Shown: positions 45,867 to 58,500 of the stretch, one piece after another | Position numbering within the stretch: the stretch's first letter is position 1 | Layout of the letters: each line of letters begins with the position of its first letter | The notes under the pieces: generated by a model | Databases searched by the model: none | Seen by the model: the letters and a program-made list of their open reading frames with translations, nothing else | What the model was told of the DNA's origin: nothing | NCBI GenBank assembly: GCA_037176725.1 | Contig: JAZBRS010000011.1 | Location: 5,704,001 to 5,768,000, forward strand | Source: Posidonia oceanica | Lineage: Eukaryota; Streptophyta; Magnoliopsida; Alismatales; Posidoniaceae | Reading direction: 5' to 3' | Length of the DNA: 64,000 nt | Program-made: the position numbers and the translations under genes

Positions 45867-48800
45867 TATTGACACCCCATTTTGACAGGCTAAATCAATG
45901 GAAATCTTCTGGTGGCTTCTGAACCAAAATCTAGGTCCAAACCTACACCTTTTTCTTCATCTTTCTCTTCAAATCAAGCCAAAACCTAACCTAGAATCAC
46001 ACCCATTTCCCAAGCCCAAAAACTACCCAAAAACCATAGGAAAACTCACCCTTCCTAACTTAGAAAACCCACCAAAAAGCCCTTAAAATTTCAAACCAAA
46101 ACCACTCCCAAAAACCCTAGAAAACCAAGGTAAAACTACTCTTTTTCTACACCTCAAAACCCTTGCAAAACCTTCCAAAATCCAACTCCAAACCCTAGGT
46201 CCAATACTAGAGACCTTAGGCCACACACTCACCAAATTTCAGCTATTTTCCAAACCTCTAACCCCTTCGTTTCTCCAAATTATCCTTTTCTCTCTCCTAA
46301 ATTATTCTTTTCTCTCTCCTCTCTCTCTCTCTCCTTCTTATTCTCCTTCTTTTCACTCCCTTCTCTCTCATTTCCTTGCCTGGCAGTGGGCCCACCTTGT
46401 GCATCTCTCTCTTCTGTATTTTATTTGTATTTTTATTTTATTTTTAGCTTATCTTTTGATTTTCTAATATTTATTTTCCTCCCTCTCCTCTTTTTCTTCT
46501 TTCCTCCTCCATTTCTTCCTTCTCTTCTTCCTTTTCTTTTTCTTTTCCATTCTTCCATTAAATCTTTAAAAATCTTTAAAAAACTCTAATTAAAAGAGGG
46601 AAACAAAAGAAGAAATCAAAATCCTAAAAAGAAATAATTAAAAACTTAAACAAACAATTAAAAACAAAAACCTAACTAAATCCAACTAAAAGAAAACAAA
46701 CTTAGAATACAATTAAAAAAATACAAAACAAATAAAAAGAAAATGCTATTAAAAACAAACAAAACCAAAATTTAATCAAAACAAACCAAAAGTAAGAATC
46801 CTATTAAAAATAATAAAAAAAAATCCTAAAAAAAGAAGAAAACAATTAAAAACACTAAGACAAGTAATTAAGAAAAAACTTAACTTAACAAATCTAAACG
46901 AAACAATTAGAAAACTTTAAAACAATTTAAGTAAAAAGAAAAAGGAAAAAACTTAACAAGGAAAACCTAACTAAAAAATAATTAAAAAACTTAACAAACA
47001 TTTAAAACAAAATAAAAAAAACAAATTAAAGAAAACTTAAAGAAAACCCTAAAAACTTAAATCAAAGACTAAAACTCTTTCTAAACCTAGTTAATTTAAA
47101 AACAATCTTTAAAAACCTAATTAAAAATCCTAACTTAAAAACAACCACTTTAAATTGTTTTCAAAACTTTTCATCTTTTTATTCTATTTTTATTTTAATT
47201 TTCTTCTTTTTTTTCTTCTTCCCTTCCTTCCCCTTCTTTCTTTCTTCTTCCTTTCTTTTTTATTTCTTTTTCTCTTCTAGTCCGGCCCAACTGCTCTTCC
47301 CCTCCTTCCTTCTTTCTTTCTTTTTTCTTTTCCGCGGGCAGAAGGCCTGGCCCACAGCCCGTCCACTGTCTTCCTCCTCCACACTTTCCCTCCTTCTTCC
47401 TCTTCCTTCTTCTTCTTCAGATTTCTCCTTCCTTCCCGCGAGTTTAACAGTTCTCCCCCCGTTTGAAATCAAATTCTTCCCTCACTATCAGATCAGCAAC
47501 AGCTCGCCTCCACTCTCTCTTCTCTCAATGGCTTCTTCGAAGGCACTTACTGCCCGTCTCCTGGCCGGCCGCCTCTCACTTCAGCTCCAGTGATTCTCGT
47601 GCCGATGGAATTCAAACCACAGCACGCCAGCCCCGTTCCAGCCTTGATAAAACCAGCTCCAATCCCTCTCCTTCACCACCTTCGTCACCCTGAGAGGGAG
47701 AGTGTCCCAGAGAACGAGAGCCACTTGTAATTCTCCTCCTCTTCCTTTCCATTGAAACCAAACCTTCACAGCCCTCCAATCCACTCCAAATTCATCCCCC
47801 AAACTCCACCATCTTCCAGTAATCCACACCCCTCCATTCTCCGACCTTTCCACCCCAGAAATCACCCCGTAACCACCTGAAACCAAAACAGAACCCAACT
47901 CCCTCCACTCTGAAATTCCCAGCACTACAACCCACCAAATCTTCCCAAATTCAGCATTCGACTCGCCTGATCATTACCTTCCTAAACCACCCAAGCTTCC
48001 CCTCTAACTCTCACCACAACACCAACCCTCCACTACAAACAGCTAGCCCCTCTTCTGATAAAAAATCCACCCAACTGCAATCTTCCAACCTAGCACTCCT
48101 CAGATCAACCTAAGCATTCCTACACCATCACTGAGCCTCTAGAAGTCCACCGGTGGCCTCCACTTGAACCAGAGAGCAGCAGACATCCACCCCCACCTCC
48201 GGCAGTCAGCAGTGCACCCAAAAGTGCCATTCTTCCCGCCGATCTTCAGAACTTCCTTCCAGCCATCCAGCGAGCTCCGGAGGACTCCACGGAGTAATTT
48301 CAAACACCCGCAAGCCATCGGTGACGCTTTCAGCAGCCTGACAACCTTCGCCGGTCTCTGCAGAAGCTATCCACGTTGGGGGGACATTCCGGACTGCAAA
48401 CCAGGTACTTCCTTCCACCAGTAGCTTAGTTCTCCCCTTCTCTCGCTTTTCCGCCCCCTGGAATGGGGTTCTGCTCCTTCTCGCGCCGAGTCAGCACCGC
48501 TACTGATCTGTCTTCTTCGGTGAGCTCCGAGCTCGCCTCATCTCTCCGGCCTGCAGAACACTCCGTCGCCGATCGCATGAGCTCTGGGGAGCCTCTAGGC
48601 GTGCAGCGTTGCCTCCAGAATCCTCCGACGACACTTCGATCGTCCGCTCTGCCTCCAGACCCCCTGCAGACCTCTGCCGTCCTCTCCGGTCCGCTCCAGG
48701 CCGCGTCACGGCCCGCCGACGTCGCTCTGGCCTCTGTGCTGCTCCGGCGAAGGTTCCCAGCGACTCAACGCCTCTCCAGCAACCTTCTTCCTCCTCTCCA

Positions 48801-51636
48801 AGCACTGGTAGCATTTTGCTACAGTGCCTGGTTTTTCTTCATTTCACTGTTCATTTATTTTTGCTTAGTATGCTGACTTTGCCATAAATTGCATTTCTGT
48901 CTTGCATTTTTATTTATTTGCTTTCCAGTCCTGCCATCGTTTAAGAATCATTTAAATCTGAATTAAAATCATATGAAATTGCATGAAAAACTTAAAGTTC
49001 TGTTTATTTGCTTGTTAATCCAACTGCTGTATATTTCTTTAGTTTTCTTTTAGTTTAAGTCCAGCATATTATTTTTTATTACTTATAGGTCCTCTGCTGT
49101 TATAGTTTTTAGTTTTCTCTTCAGTTCCAGTCCAACCTTTTATTTTATTTGTATGTTAGTCCAGCTCCAGTTCAATTTAAGTTTCTGTCATTTAATTTCC
49201 AGTCCTGTTATTTATTTTATTTACATAATGGTCCTGCTGTAGTTCGAATATAGTTTCTGTTCTTTATTTTCTAGTCCAGTAACTTTTTATTCTTGCATTT
49301 TAGTCTATGGTTGATAAATCTCATTTAATCTTCTATTTTTTCCTTAGTAAATTACATTTTAGTCCTGATCTTTATTTTATTTGCCAATTGGTCCTCTAAT
49401 TTGTTGTTAAATCATTTAATTTCTATCTTTTCCTTACTGCATTGCATTTTTATTCCATATTTTCTGATTTTTGCATTCCAGTCCTTCATTTGCATGCACT
49501 GCATCTTTTTTCTACATTTTACCTTATAAAATTGCATTTTAGCCCCTACATGTTTCAAAATTACACATAGGTCCTCTACATGTTTACAGAAATCATTTAA
49601 AAGCATATTTTTTTCTTATAAAATTGCATTTTAGTTCCTGCATGTTTCAAAATTACACATAGGTCCTCTGCATGTTTACAGAAATCATTTAAAAGCATAT
49701 TTTTTCTTATAAAATTCCATTTTAGCCCCTGCATGTTTCAAAATTGCACTTCAGTCATCTGCATGTTTTCAAAACTCATTTAAATGCATGTGTTACCTTA
49801 TTAAATTGCATTTCAGACCCTGCATTTTCTTTTAATTGCATCTAGACCCTCAACTTTTCAAAAACTTTGCATTTAGACTCCTAACTTTTTAAAATCTTTG
49901 CATTTAGGTCCTTAACTTTTTCAAAAATTTGCATTTAGGTCCTTAAGTTTTCTTAAACATCATTCTTAGGTCCTTTTTTGCATTTTTGCATGCATTGCCC
50001 CCATGCATCACTGCATTTGGTACTCTTTGCACACACTTAAGCACCCCTAGCTCCCATGTACATGGGAGGACCTGTTTTGCACACCCCTAGGACCCCTTTT
50101 ACACTTAGATCCCTTCTTCTCCTCTGTTCTAAGCCTTCTGCCTTGAAGCCTGCACATCTTCTGATCGGACCGCCGGATCCTTGCAATTAAGCTACCTGGA
50201 CGACCCCGGTGAAGCGCACTTCAATGCAGACCAAGCACTTCTCAGATCAGGCTTCAGATCTCCAAGGTAAGTCCTCCTAAACCCCTGCACAGCATTTTTG
50301 CACATCATTCGCATTGCATGCATTGTTTTTGCATCCCGTTTTCTCGAGCGTGTAAATTAGGACCCCTTCTTCCTATCTATCAACTCTATCTCCTCTTTTC
50401 GCGTACTCTTGGTATCTTTGGGTTGTGTTTCCCCTAGATTCACTACTAATTGTGACTTTCTTCCCCCTTTTTTCACAATCCGATCGCACCGTCAGCTTTT
50501 GGCAGCGTGCGAGACGCATCGTGGGACACTTTGGTGGGAAACAGTCACAGAACAGTGGTGATCCCTCCTCTCGCTTCCTTTCCCCTTTGTAGGTCTTCAC
50601 ACCTACATTACGTGGTCCTTAGGCGGTGTTGGTTCTCACACTTGCGCCGTTTGCCTCCCCTTGCTTCTCTTGCTCTCCCCCTTTGCATCTGCATTTGCAT
50701 GGCTTTATCGATGGTTTGTTTCGCTTGCTTTGGCACCGTTTTGCGTGCCCGCTTTGCTTTCGGCACCGTTTTGCATGCTTGCTTTGTTTTCTCCCACCGT
50801 TTTGCGTGCCTGCTTTGTTTTTCGCACCGTTTTACGTGCCGATCTTGTTTCTTGCACCCTTTTACGTGCTGACTTTGTTTTTTTGCACCGTTTCGCGTGC
50901 CACTTCTGTTTCTCACACCGTTTTGCGTGTTTTACGCTGTTTTCTCTTGCATGTCGCCCACATTGCCTGGTTTTACCACTGTTTTATTTATCGCTTGCAT
51001 TTGCATATAGGGTAGTGATGTTTACTGCCTGGAGTTCTCACGGACCAGGGTTCGCTCGGTTCGGAACACAGACAGCGTTGCTGAGTGCTTAGATTGCACG
51101 TTTAATTCCTTGCATTGCATTCCATCACTTAGAGCACACCTATGAGCATCTAATTAGGCATTCATGGCACTTAGGCATTCAAAGTCAGCATTTCCTGCGT
51201 ATGCAAGCGTAAGCCCTGAAAGACCGATTCTCGGGCGTGTCGGGGGTGCCTAACACCTTCCCCGCACATAACAGGAGTCCTTGCCCAGTCTTTTGGCCTG
51301 CAATGACCATATTGCCCTTATCCTAGGCATGAGTCATATCATTTGCATTCATTTGCATCTCTTTTCTCTTGCATTGCATTGCTTTGCATCTTTTGCTTGG
51401 ATTTGCGTGTTTATTCACGTATTTCCCCAGTTTTCCTTGTCTCCCGATATAATAGACACGGTGGCGACTCTGAATTGTCTTATCTTCTTCTTTTCTTTCC
51501 TTTTTTTCCCTTGTTTAAGTGTTTCCAAGTCAAGTCTTCCTTCTCGGACACAGCTGCTAATAGTGAACCTGATTCTTATCAATGCACGCGAGCTTTGGCA
51601 GTGTGCATGGACGATTTGAACACTGGGATTACTACA
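45867..51636 (+). repeat. 3' LTR of E2 (5,770 bp)
   Basis: Starts TATTGACACCCC (the G of the terminal TG is changed to A) and ends GGATTACTACA. It holds the same landmarks as the 5' LTR: donor-like GT at 50267, 30-bp repeats at 50730-50930, conserved block at 51230-51280, PBS-like motif at 51462. A few stretches carry extra or missing units, for example one 91-bp repeat variant. Confidence 0.93.
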
Positions 51637-51641
51637 GGTTG
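51637..51641 (+). repeat. Right target-site duplication of E2 (GGTTG)
   Basis: Exact copy of 24782-24786. Confidence 0.93.
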
Positions 51642-53020
51642 CTGACAGGTAAGTCCCTCTTACCTTCCTTTTTGTTTCCTGCATTGTCTTTTCATTTCTG
51701 TTCATTTTGTTTTTGCATTTTCTCGCCTTATCAGAAAACCATAAAAAATATAAAATCACAGAAAACCAAAAAACATGCATCTTCATTTCCAACACGCGCA
51801 TTTCATTTCCAGCATCCTGGAAAACACAAAAACACCAAAAAAAAATCAAATATGCAAAAAAAAAAACAAAAAACATGTTTCTCCTTTTCTGCTAGTTTTG
51901 ATTTTATGTTTCCATAAAGCAAAAATCATAAAAAATACAAAACCAATGAAAAACCCAAAGACATGTGTAAAACCCACAAAACACATAAAAACTTGTATAA
52001 TCCAAAAACCGGCTTTGGATGAACAACAAGCAACGCCAAGAGGATGCCAAGCATCAGCGTCTTAGGCAGTACTCACCCGAGCAGTGCCATCTCATTGCAT
52101 GTGGCCACAGTGTGAGACCTAGAGCAGATAGAGAATCTCGCTGAGCGCGAAACTCCAAGAGTGAGATCGATCCAATACAGAGAGTCTACCAGACATGGAG
52201 AGGGCCTAAGCCAAGCAGAGCATAGCCAGAGGCTGCCTGCATATACAGTAGAGGTTGAAGGTGTACAACAAACTGCCGAACTCTTAACGCCTCATCAGGG
52301 ACCGCTATCCCAAGAGGGTGAAGCAAATGCATATCCAAAAGAATAGAGGGAATGCAAGCAAAAAGAGAAAATGGCATGATATGCATACTTGGGCATAAAA
52401 GAAATATGAAGAAAGAAGTCGAAGAAAGAAGGCACCCATGAGAGGAGTGACTTGGACGAGCATCGAAGCTGCCTCAACCTCCAATTGCAAGCACCACATT
52501 GCCAACTACATGAGAAACGTCATCAGGAGGGCCTAGCCCCACCCTTTGAGCGTAGTAGCACGCTCCAATCCCTCGTGCAAGCAACAAATCTACTTCCCTA
52601 GCAGGCTAGATGTAACTCCAGTCACTCAAGAGGGGAAAAGAAATATCTATCTGAGAGCGTCAAAAGCGGTAGTCGGTCCCCAAGGAGTTAAGATAGAGGT
52701 TATGAAGTTACATCCGACGCTTCTGCTACCCACATGTAGCCAAAGGCTATATTCTACAAAGCTGAGGCCTCATCCCGAACCCAGAGTGAGAATGAGAGCC
52801 ACCAACCATAACTCGACATGGCATTGCTCGAGGATCAAGAACTCCTGAAGCAAGAAGTGCAGAAGCATCCTCTCACCAAACAGCTGCTTTGAATCCGGAG
52901 CCACTGAAAACATAATAATTGCAATAATAATCTATCTTCCCCTTCTCCCTGTTTTCGAAAACTAGAGCCAAGGATGAGCACTTTTTGCATGACCCTCGCT
53001 TAGAGGCTTTGCGTTTTTCT
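51642..53020 (+). other. Degenerate internal part of EA, no recognisable gene
   Basis: Continuation of 24786 across the E2 insertion. It begins CTGACAGGTAAGTCC, a donor-like motif. 51720-52010 is A-rich; 52020-52900 reads as broken coding-like sequence on the plus strand with many stops and no domain I recognise. gag-pol of EA is deleted. Confidence 0.4.
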
Positions 53021-53480
53021 AGTTTTGGCCACCCACCGCGTTGGGTGGTTTGTGATGACTTGCATGATCTCGACTCACCGTCGTGTCGCATGCACGTTCT
53101 GAGACCATTGCACACCCACCACGATGGGTCACCGTTTTCCTTCTTGCATTCACTTCCCCTGCATCTTCACTAATTTTGGCCACCCACTGCGTTGGGTGGT
53201 CTGTGGTGACCGGCATGTCCATCGTTTGTCACCCCATGACGCTACATCGCATGCCCGCTCTGAGACCATTGCACACCCACCATGATGGGTCACTGTTTTC
53301 CTTCTTGCATTCACTTCCCCTACATCTTCACTAATTTTGGCCGCCCACTGCGTTGGGTGGTCCGTGATGACCAGCATGTCCATCGTTTGTCACCCCGTGA
53401 CGCTACATCGCACGCCTGCTCTGAGACCATTGCACACCCACCACGATAGGTCCCTGCTTGCCTTCTTGCATCCCTCACAT
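53021..53480 (+). repeat. About 151-161 bp tandem repeat with CCACCCA hairpin
   Basis: Three copies start 'ttttggccacccac' at 53023, 53174 and 53335. Each begins with a perfect or G.T-paired stem CCACCCA-ccgcgt-TGGGTGG and includes 'ctctgagaccattgcacacccacca'. E1 has a single partial copy at 1679-1770. Confidence 0.82.
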
Positions 53481-55486
53481 TTCTATTCGCATTCATCGCA
53501 GTTCCCTTGCATTCCTCGCACTTTCCTTGCATTTCTCACATTTCGCCTGCATTTCTTGCAGCTCCCTTACATCCATCCTCCCTGCATGCGGGCTGGTGGC
53601 CCTAACTGCCTGGTTGACGCCCGTCAAAATGTCTACATGGGCTGGTACCCCTAACTACTCGGTTGGCAAGCACGTTAGTTTTGTCTCCACTCTGCATCTC
53701 GATGCCAACGGCGCTTCGGCTGTCCCTTGGTATCTTCCGCCCGATACCAGGGGCATCTTGTCTACTGCCCTGTGGTATCACATTCCCATATGCATCGGGC
53801 TGACACCCTTAACTATCACGGGAGCGTCCATGGACCTCTGTCATGCCTCCGGGTGTGGTATTCCTGTCGCAATTTGCATCTATGGTTACAAGTCATTTGA
53901 CTTGTCATCACCTCTCTTGCCTGACAGACTCGCTGGCCTGTCATCACCCTCGATACAGGGGCATCTTTGTTGCCCTCTGGTATCGTCTCATCGGGCCGAT
54001 AATCCTTAACTATCCGGTGATGAGTCTGTTAACTCCTCATCAGGCTAATAGGCCTAACTATCCGGTGATGAGTCCGTTAACTCCTCATAGGGCCGATAAT
54101 CCCTAACTATTTGGTGATGAGTCCGTTAACTCCTTAGGCTGATATCTGCAACTATCCGGTGATGAGTCCGTCAATTTATCATACCCTTTAGCCTTGCATT
54201 TTGTCATATAGTGTCTCATTGCATTGCATAACATTATGTTGCATATCACAGCATCTAATTACATGCCATCACATACCTTACATGTGTCCCCAGTAGAGTC
54301 AGCACTAGCATCGCATTTTAGTATCACCCAGGCATTGTGCACTTAGAATTCGAACCCCTGGTTCACGTATTGCTTAAGGTATCGTCCTCAACACTTGCAA
54401 TGCTACGCAGTTTGCCTGTTTAGGATGACACCCGCGGTAGTGCACAGCCAGGATCGTCTTATCGGTGTCGCATGCCAAGCATCGCATCACATAGCATTAC
54501 ACTATAGTCTATTGCTTGTCATTGCATCACATCATGTTGCATTACATTGCATCGCACATTCGCATCGCATTTTCGCCTCACCCTGGCATTGCATGCTTAG
54601 AAATCGAACCCCTAGTCCCGCGTGCTGCTCAAGGTAGCATCCTTAGCACCCGCAGCTCCCTACAGCCTGCCTACTTAGGATGACACCCGCGGTAGTGCAC
54701 GGCTAGGATCGCTTTCTTGGCATCGCATGCTCCACATCCCGTCGCATAGTATGTACATTGTACTACACCGCATTGCATTGCATTACATTGCATTACACTG
54801 CATTCTCATTGCGTAGTTATACTCCATGTAGTTATCACACCAACTCCCGCATTCCGCATTCCCCGGCATTGCGTGCCTAGGAATCCAACCCCTGGTTCCG
54901 CGTATTGCTCAAGGTGGTATCTTCAGCACCTGCAGCTCTCTCGAGCCTGCCATCTGAAGATGACACCCGCGGTAGTGCACGGCCAGGATCGCTTCCTCGG
55001 CATTACGTGCCCGACGTCGCATGCACAACCCCGACACCACATACACAGCATCTGCATCGCCTTTGCCTAGAGAAAAGCTCAGCGAATGGCACCCCTGCGC
55101 TAGAGCTGTACACTACTCAGCGCACAGCAAAGTCACCTAGATCCAGCCGGCTCAGTGACCCACATCTTTGTCGCTCAAAGCCGGGCGGCTCAGCGACCCT
55201 CAACATTGCATCATCCGCAACATCCTCACACACGCATGCATCGCCCGCGTTCCCCTAGCGGAGTACAGTGCAATGAGCATTAGCGTAAGCATTACACCAG
55301 CATTTGCATCAACATTTCATCAACATCAGCATTAGTGTCTGCATCAGCATTTGCATTGCAGCAATGAGTCATGACCTTCGGTGTATCAGCCGAATAAGTG
55401 ACTCACGCCAACAACATCTGTGCTCCTGCTGGTTCGGCGGGGTGTCTTGTCAACCCTGAGTAGCAGCCTCGGTACCCTTGACCTTG
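53481..55486 (+). repeat. 3' UTR of EA with hairpin and long repeats
   Basis: Colinear with 1780-3770. 53990-54180 holds GATGAG/CTCATC hairpin repeats (for example 54019-54041) alternating with GATA-type ones. 54330-55020 holds three copies of the ~230-270 bp repeat seen at 2470-3310. The rest is spacer. No genes. Confidence 0.75.
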
Positions 55487-55502
55487 CTCAGGGAGGGGCA
55501 TC
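55487..55502 (+). promoter_or_regulatory. Polypurine tract of EA
   Basis: CTCAGGGAGGGGCATC abutting the family-2 LTR start. Confidence 0.78.
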
Positions 55503-58500
55503 TGTAGACACCCCGTTTTGGCAACTGGTCGTCGGCGGATCTCTCTGAAGGCTTACTCAGATCGTGGCTTGGTGGACCTAACCTAATCCCAATCCTAATC
55601 CCAAACCTTAACCCAATCCCAAACCTTAACCCAATCCTAATCCCAAACCTTAACCCAATCCCAAATCTAAACCCAATCTAACCTAAACCCTATTCCAAAA
55701 CCCAACCAACCCTAACCTTAAACATAAACCAAATCCCATTAGCAGCCCAACTGCAGGGAACGGGCCTGGATTTCACTACAGTAGGCCCCGTTCAGTCCTG
55801 TCGCCCATCCCAACGGTGACTAGTGCTATCGCCTATCTTAGAGGCGACGTGCATTGTTGCTAGGTGGAACGGCGACTCGGGACCTGTTTGAACTCCCGCG
55901 CACGCCCTACCGTCACCTTCTCCACTGACCTCCACCACTTACTCGCCATCCTCTCCACCACTTACTTGTCGTCCTCTCCACCACTTACTCGCCGTCCCCT
56001 CTAGAGGACTTTCGCATCCTCTGCCACCCTGCAACACTTACTCACCGTCCCCTCCACCTGACGACGTTCTTTGCCACCTGACAAGCCCGGCCGAACAAAA
56101 CCGGTGACCCATCACCGTTCCCAACACATCACACACAATTCGCAAGCCACCAACCTCTAGAGTGATAAAAAACCTTCCCTTGTGTGAGAGCGAACCTTCC
56201 CCGAGTGTCCCATGCCTCCGAGAGTCCCTCCCGCTCGCCGCCTTTTGAGTTTGCCACCGTTTGACCTCGCCAGCGCTGGAGAAGACGATCGCCTCCGCTC
56301 AGGTAACCTCTCCCCTTTCCATTTGGTTTTGTTCCTTGTACAGAGTGGATCATTTTGGTATTATTTCCCACATTTTTAGCATCTTATTTCGCTGTTTTCA
56401 CCTTATTCTTCCTCGACTTCGGCGACGTCCATCGCCCATGTGAGGCCTTCCGACCGTTGAGCACGTGGCATGGGCTGTTCTCGAGCTCGCATACACCTAC
56501 CTTGCATGATTGGTCCTTCCCCGAACCTCCTCCATGCTCCAGGGATGTTCTAGAGCTCGCTGCCATCGACACGACCAGCGACACCTGCGAACTTCGGTGC
56601 GTTGAAGGGATCTCCGTGGAAGCCTGGACCCCTTGTTTTTTCATGCCCTTAGCTTCATAGCACTACCACCTTCCCTCCCCACTTCTCATCAACGTTCCAG
56701 ACACCCCACCGCGTGCCTCCGGCCTCCCTCGTGGCCAGACAGCATGCGTCGTCGGCCGTCGATGGCGAGGAGGTGGTGGGAAGTGCACAGTAGCCCATTT
56801 TTATTTCCATTTGCTCCCTTGGTTTCACCTCGATTCCACCTAGCTTCCTGTGAGCTGTGCGTAAGCTCCGAAGCTCCCCGGCCTCTTCCATGGCCGCTGG
56901 AGTCCTCGGTCGCCGGTGAGGAAACCCATTAGGTGGGTGGAGCGATCTAGTGGGTCGTTTTGGATTTTGGTTGCATGTGCATGTTCCTAGGAATGCCGTC
57001 GAGCTTCTCCGATCATCGGTTTGATTTTAGGCACGGCTAGCGGCACGCGATTTGGCGCCGAACTCCGGCCAGAGGACAGCCAGTCGCGTCGCCTATTGTA
57101 GCGGCGACTCGATTGTGTTTTTAACAGTCTCTGGCCCGAACTTTGCACTAGTGTATCACGTGACCCAAAGGCTTGTTTTGCATGTTGTTTGTATGGTTGC
57201 ATTCTGTGACCATCCGCCGCTTGGGCCCACGGTGCTCCTCGCAACGCTGCCATAGCTCGTGATGCGATTGTGCCATGAGAGAGGGAGGGAAGTCGCGGTC
57301 AGCAGTAAATCCAAGGAGAAACTTGACTCAAAAACACCGGGAAAACGTGAATAAAAGTAAAGATAAGACAAAAGGGAGTCGCCACCTAGTCTATTATCGA
57401 GAAGACGAGGAAAACCAAGGAAAACCAAGGAAAAAGCATAGAAAACAAGCAAATGAATGCAATGCTATGCAAAAAGGATGACTCGTGCCAAGGACGAGGG
57501 CAAAATGGTCATTGCGGGCCAGAGAAAGGGTAAGGACTCCTGTTACGTGCGGGGAAGGTGTTAGGCACCCCCGACACGCTCGAGAAGTCGGTCTTTCTTA
57601 GCTAAACGCTCGCATGTATAGGATATCGGCAATGCTTGCCTAACTGCACGTCCAAGGGACGAGGAATGCTAATGGCATGCTATGCTTGCTAAAATGCATG
57701 CCTGAATGCCTTAATGCCATGTGTGCTGTGATTACATGCCTAAATGTGTGTTCTAAGTGATGTGATGCACAAGGAAAGTAAACATGCAACCTATGTGCTC
57801 AGCAGCGCTGTCAGTGTTCCGAATCGGGCGAACCCTGGTTCGTGAGAACTCCAGACAGTAAGCATTACTGCCCTAATGCAAATGCAGGCGATAAAACAAA
57901 ACGCCAGTAAAACCACGCAATGCAAGTATACATGCAAAGGGGAAAAGGAGACAAGGGCAGAAAAGCCAAGTAAAACCATGCAATGCAAGTGTGAAATAAG
58001 CAAAGGGGAAAGAAAACAAGGGCGGAAAACCCTAATCTACATGCATGAGAAAGCAGGGCACGAAAACAATGCATGCAGTGCAAGTGGCAGGCAATAAGTG
58101 ATATGTAGTGATTCAGATGGGCTTAACTTGAGGATCTGAGGCCTGATCTGAAATAACTTTGGTTAGAATGGAAGGTCATTCAACCAGGAAGACCTGGGCA
58201 GTTAGATCGAGAAGATCCAACTGTCTGATCAAAAGTTATTCAGATTTCAAGTCAGATGGCTCAAGAGCCAGAAAAAGTGATCTAAGTCGGGGCCTAAGTG
58301 CAAATTACCCCTATGTGTGTGCAATGCAGGGTGTCCTACATGTAATGAGGCTAAGAGTGCCTAAATGAGTGCAACGGAACTATATGCAAAGGCATAAAGG
58401 TGCTATGCATGCAAAAATGCAAATGCAGGGACCTAAGTGCAAATAAAAAAATTGTAGGGGCCTATATGCAAAAACATGGCAAAAAGGCAATGCAATAGGG

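Larger units (their letters stand above)
24787..51636 (+). mobile_element. Element E2: complete 26,850-bp Ogre/Tat-like LTR retrotransposon
   Basis: Two colinear LTRs (24787-30561 and 45867-51636) flank PBS, gag, protease, RT, two RNase H domains, integrase, an extra sense ORF, hairpin arrays and a polypurine tract. The 5-bp duplication GGTTG on both sides proves insertion as one unit. Size, 5.77-kb LTRs, a tandem gypsy plus archaeal-type RNase H, and a TGGCGACTCC-type PBS are features reported for Ogre and other Tat elements. The usual Ogre ORF1 upstream of gag is not seen. Coding regions carry 13 TAG and 3 TGA stops and at least three frameshifts, so the copy is not autonomous. Confidence 0.95.

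Noticed and set aside
55575..55720. Telomere-like C-rich repeat
   Set aside because: Units are irregular (cccaatcc, ccttaaccc) and do not match CCCTAAA; imperfect low-complexity LTR sequence.
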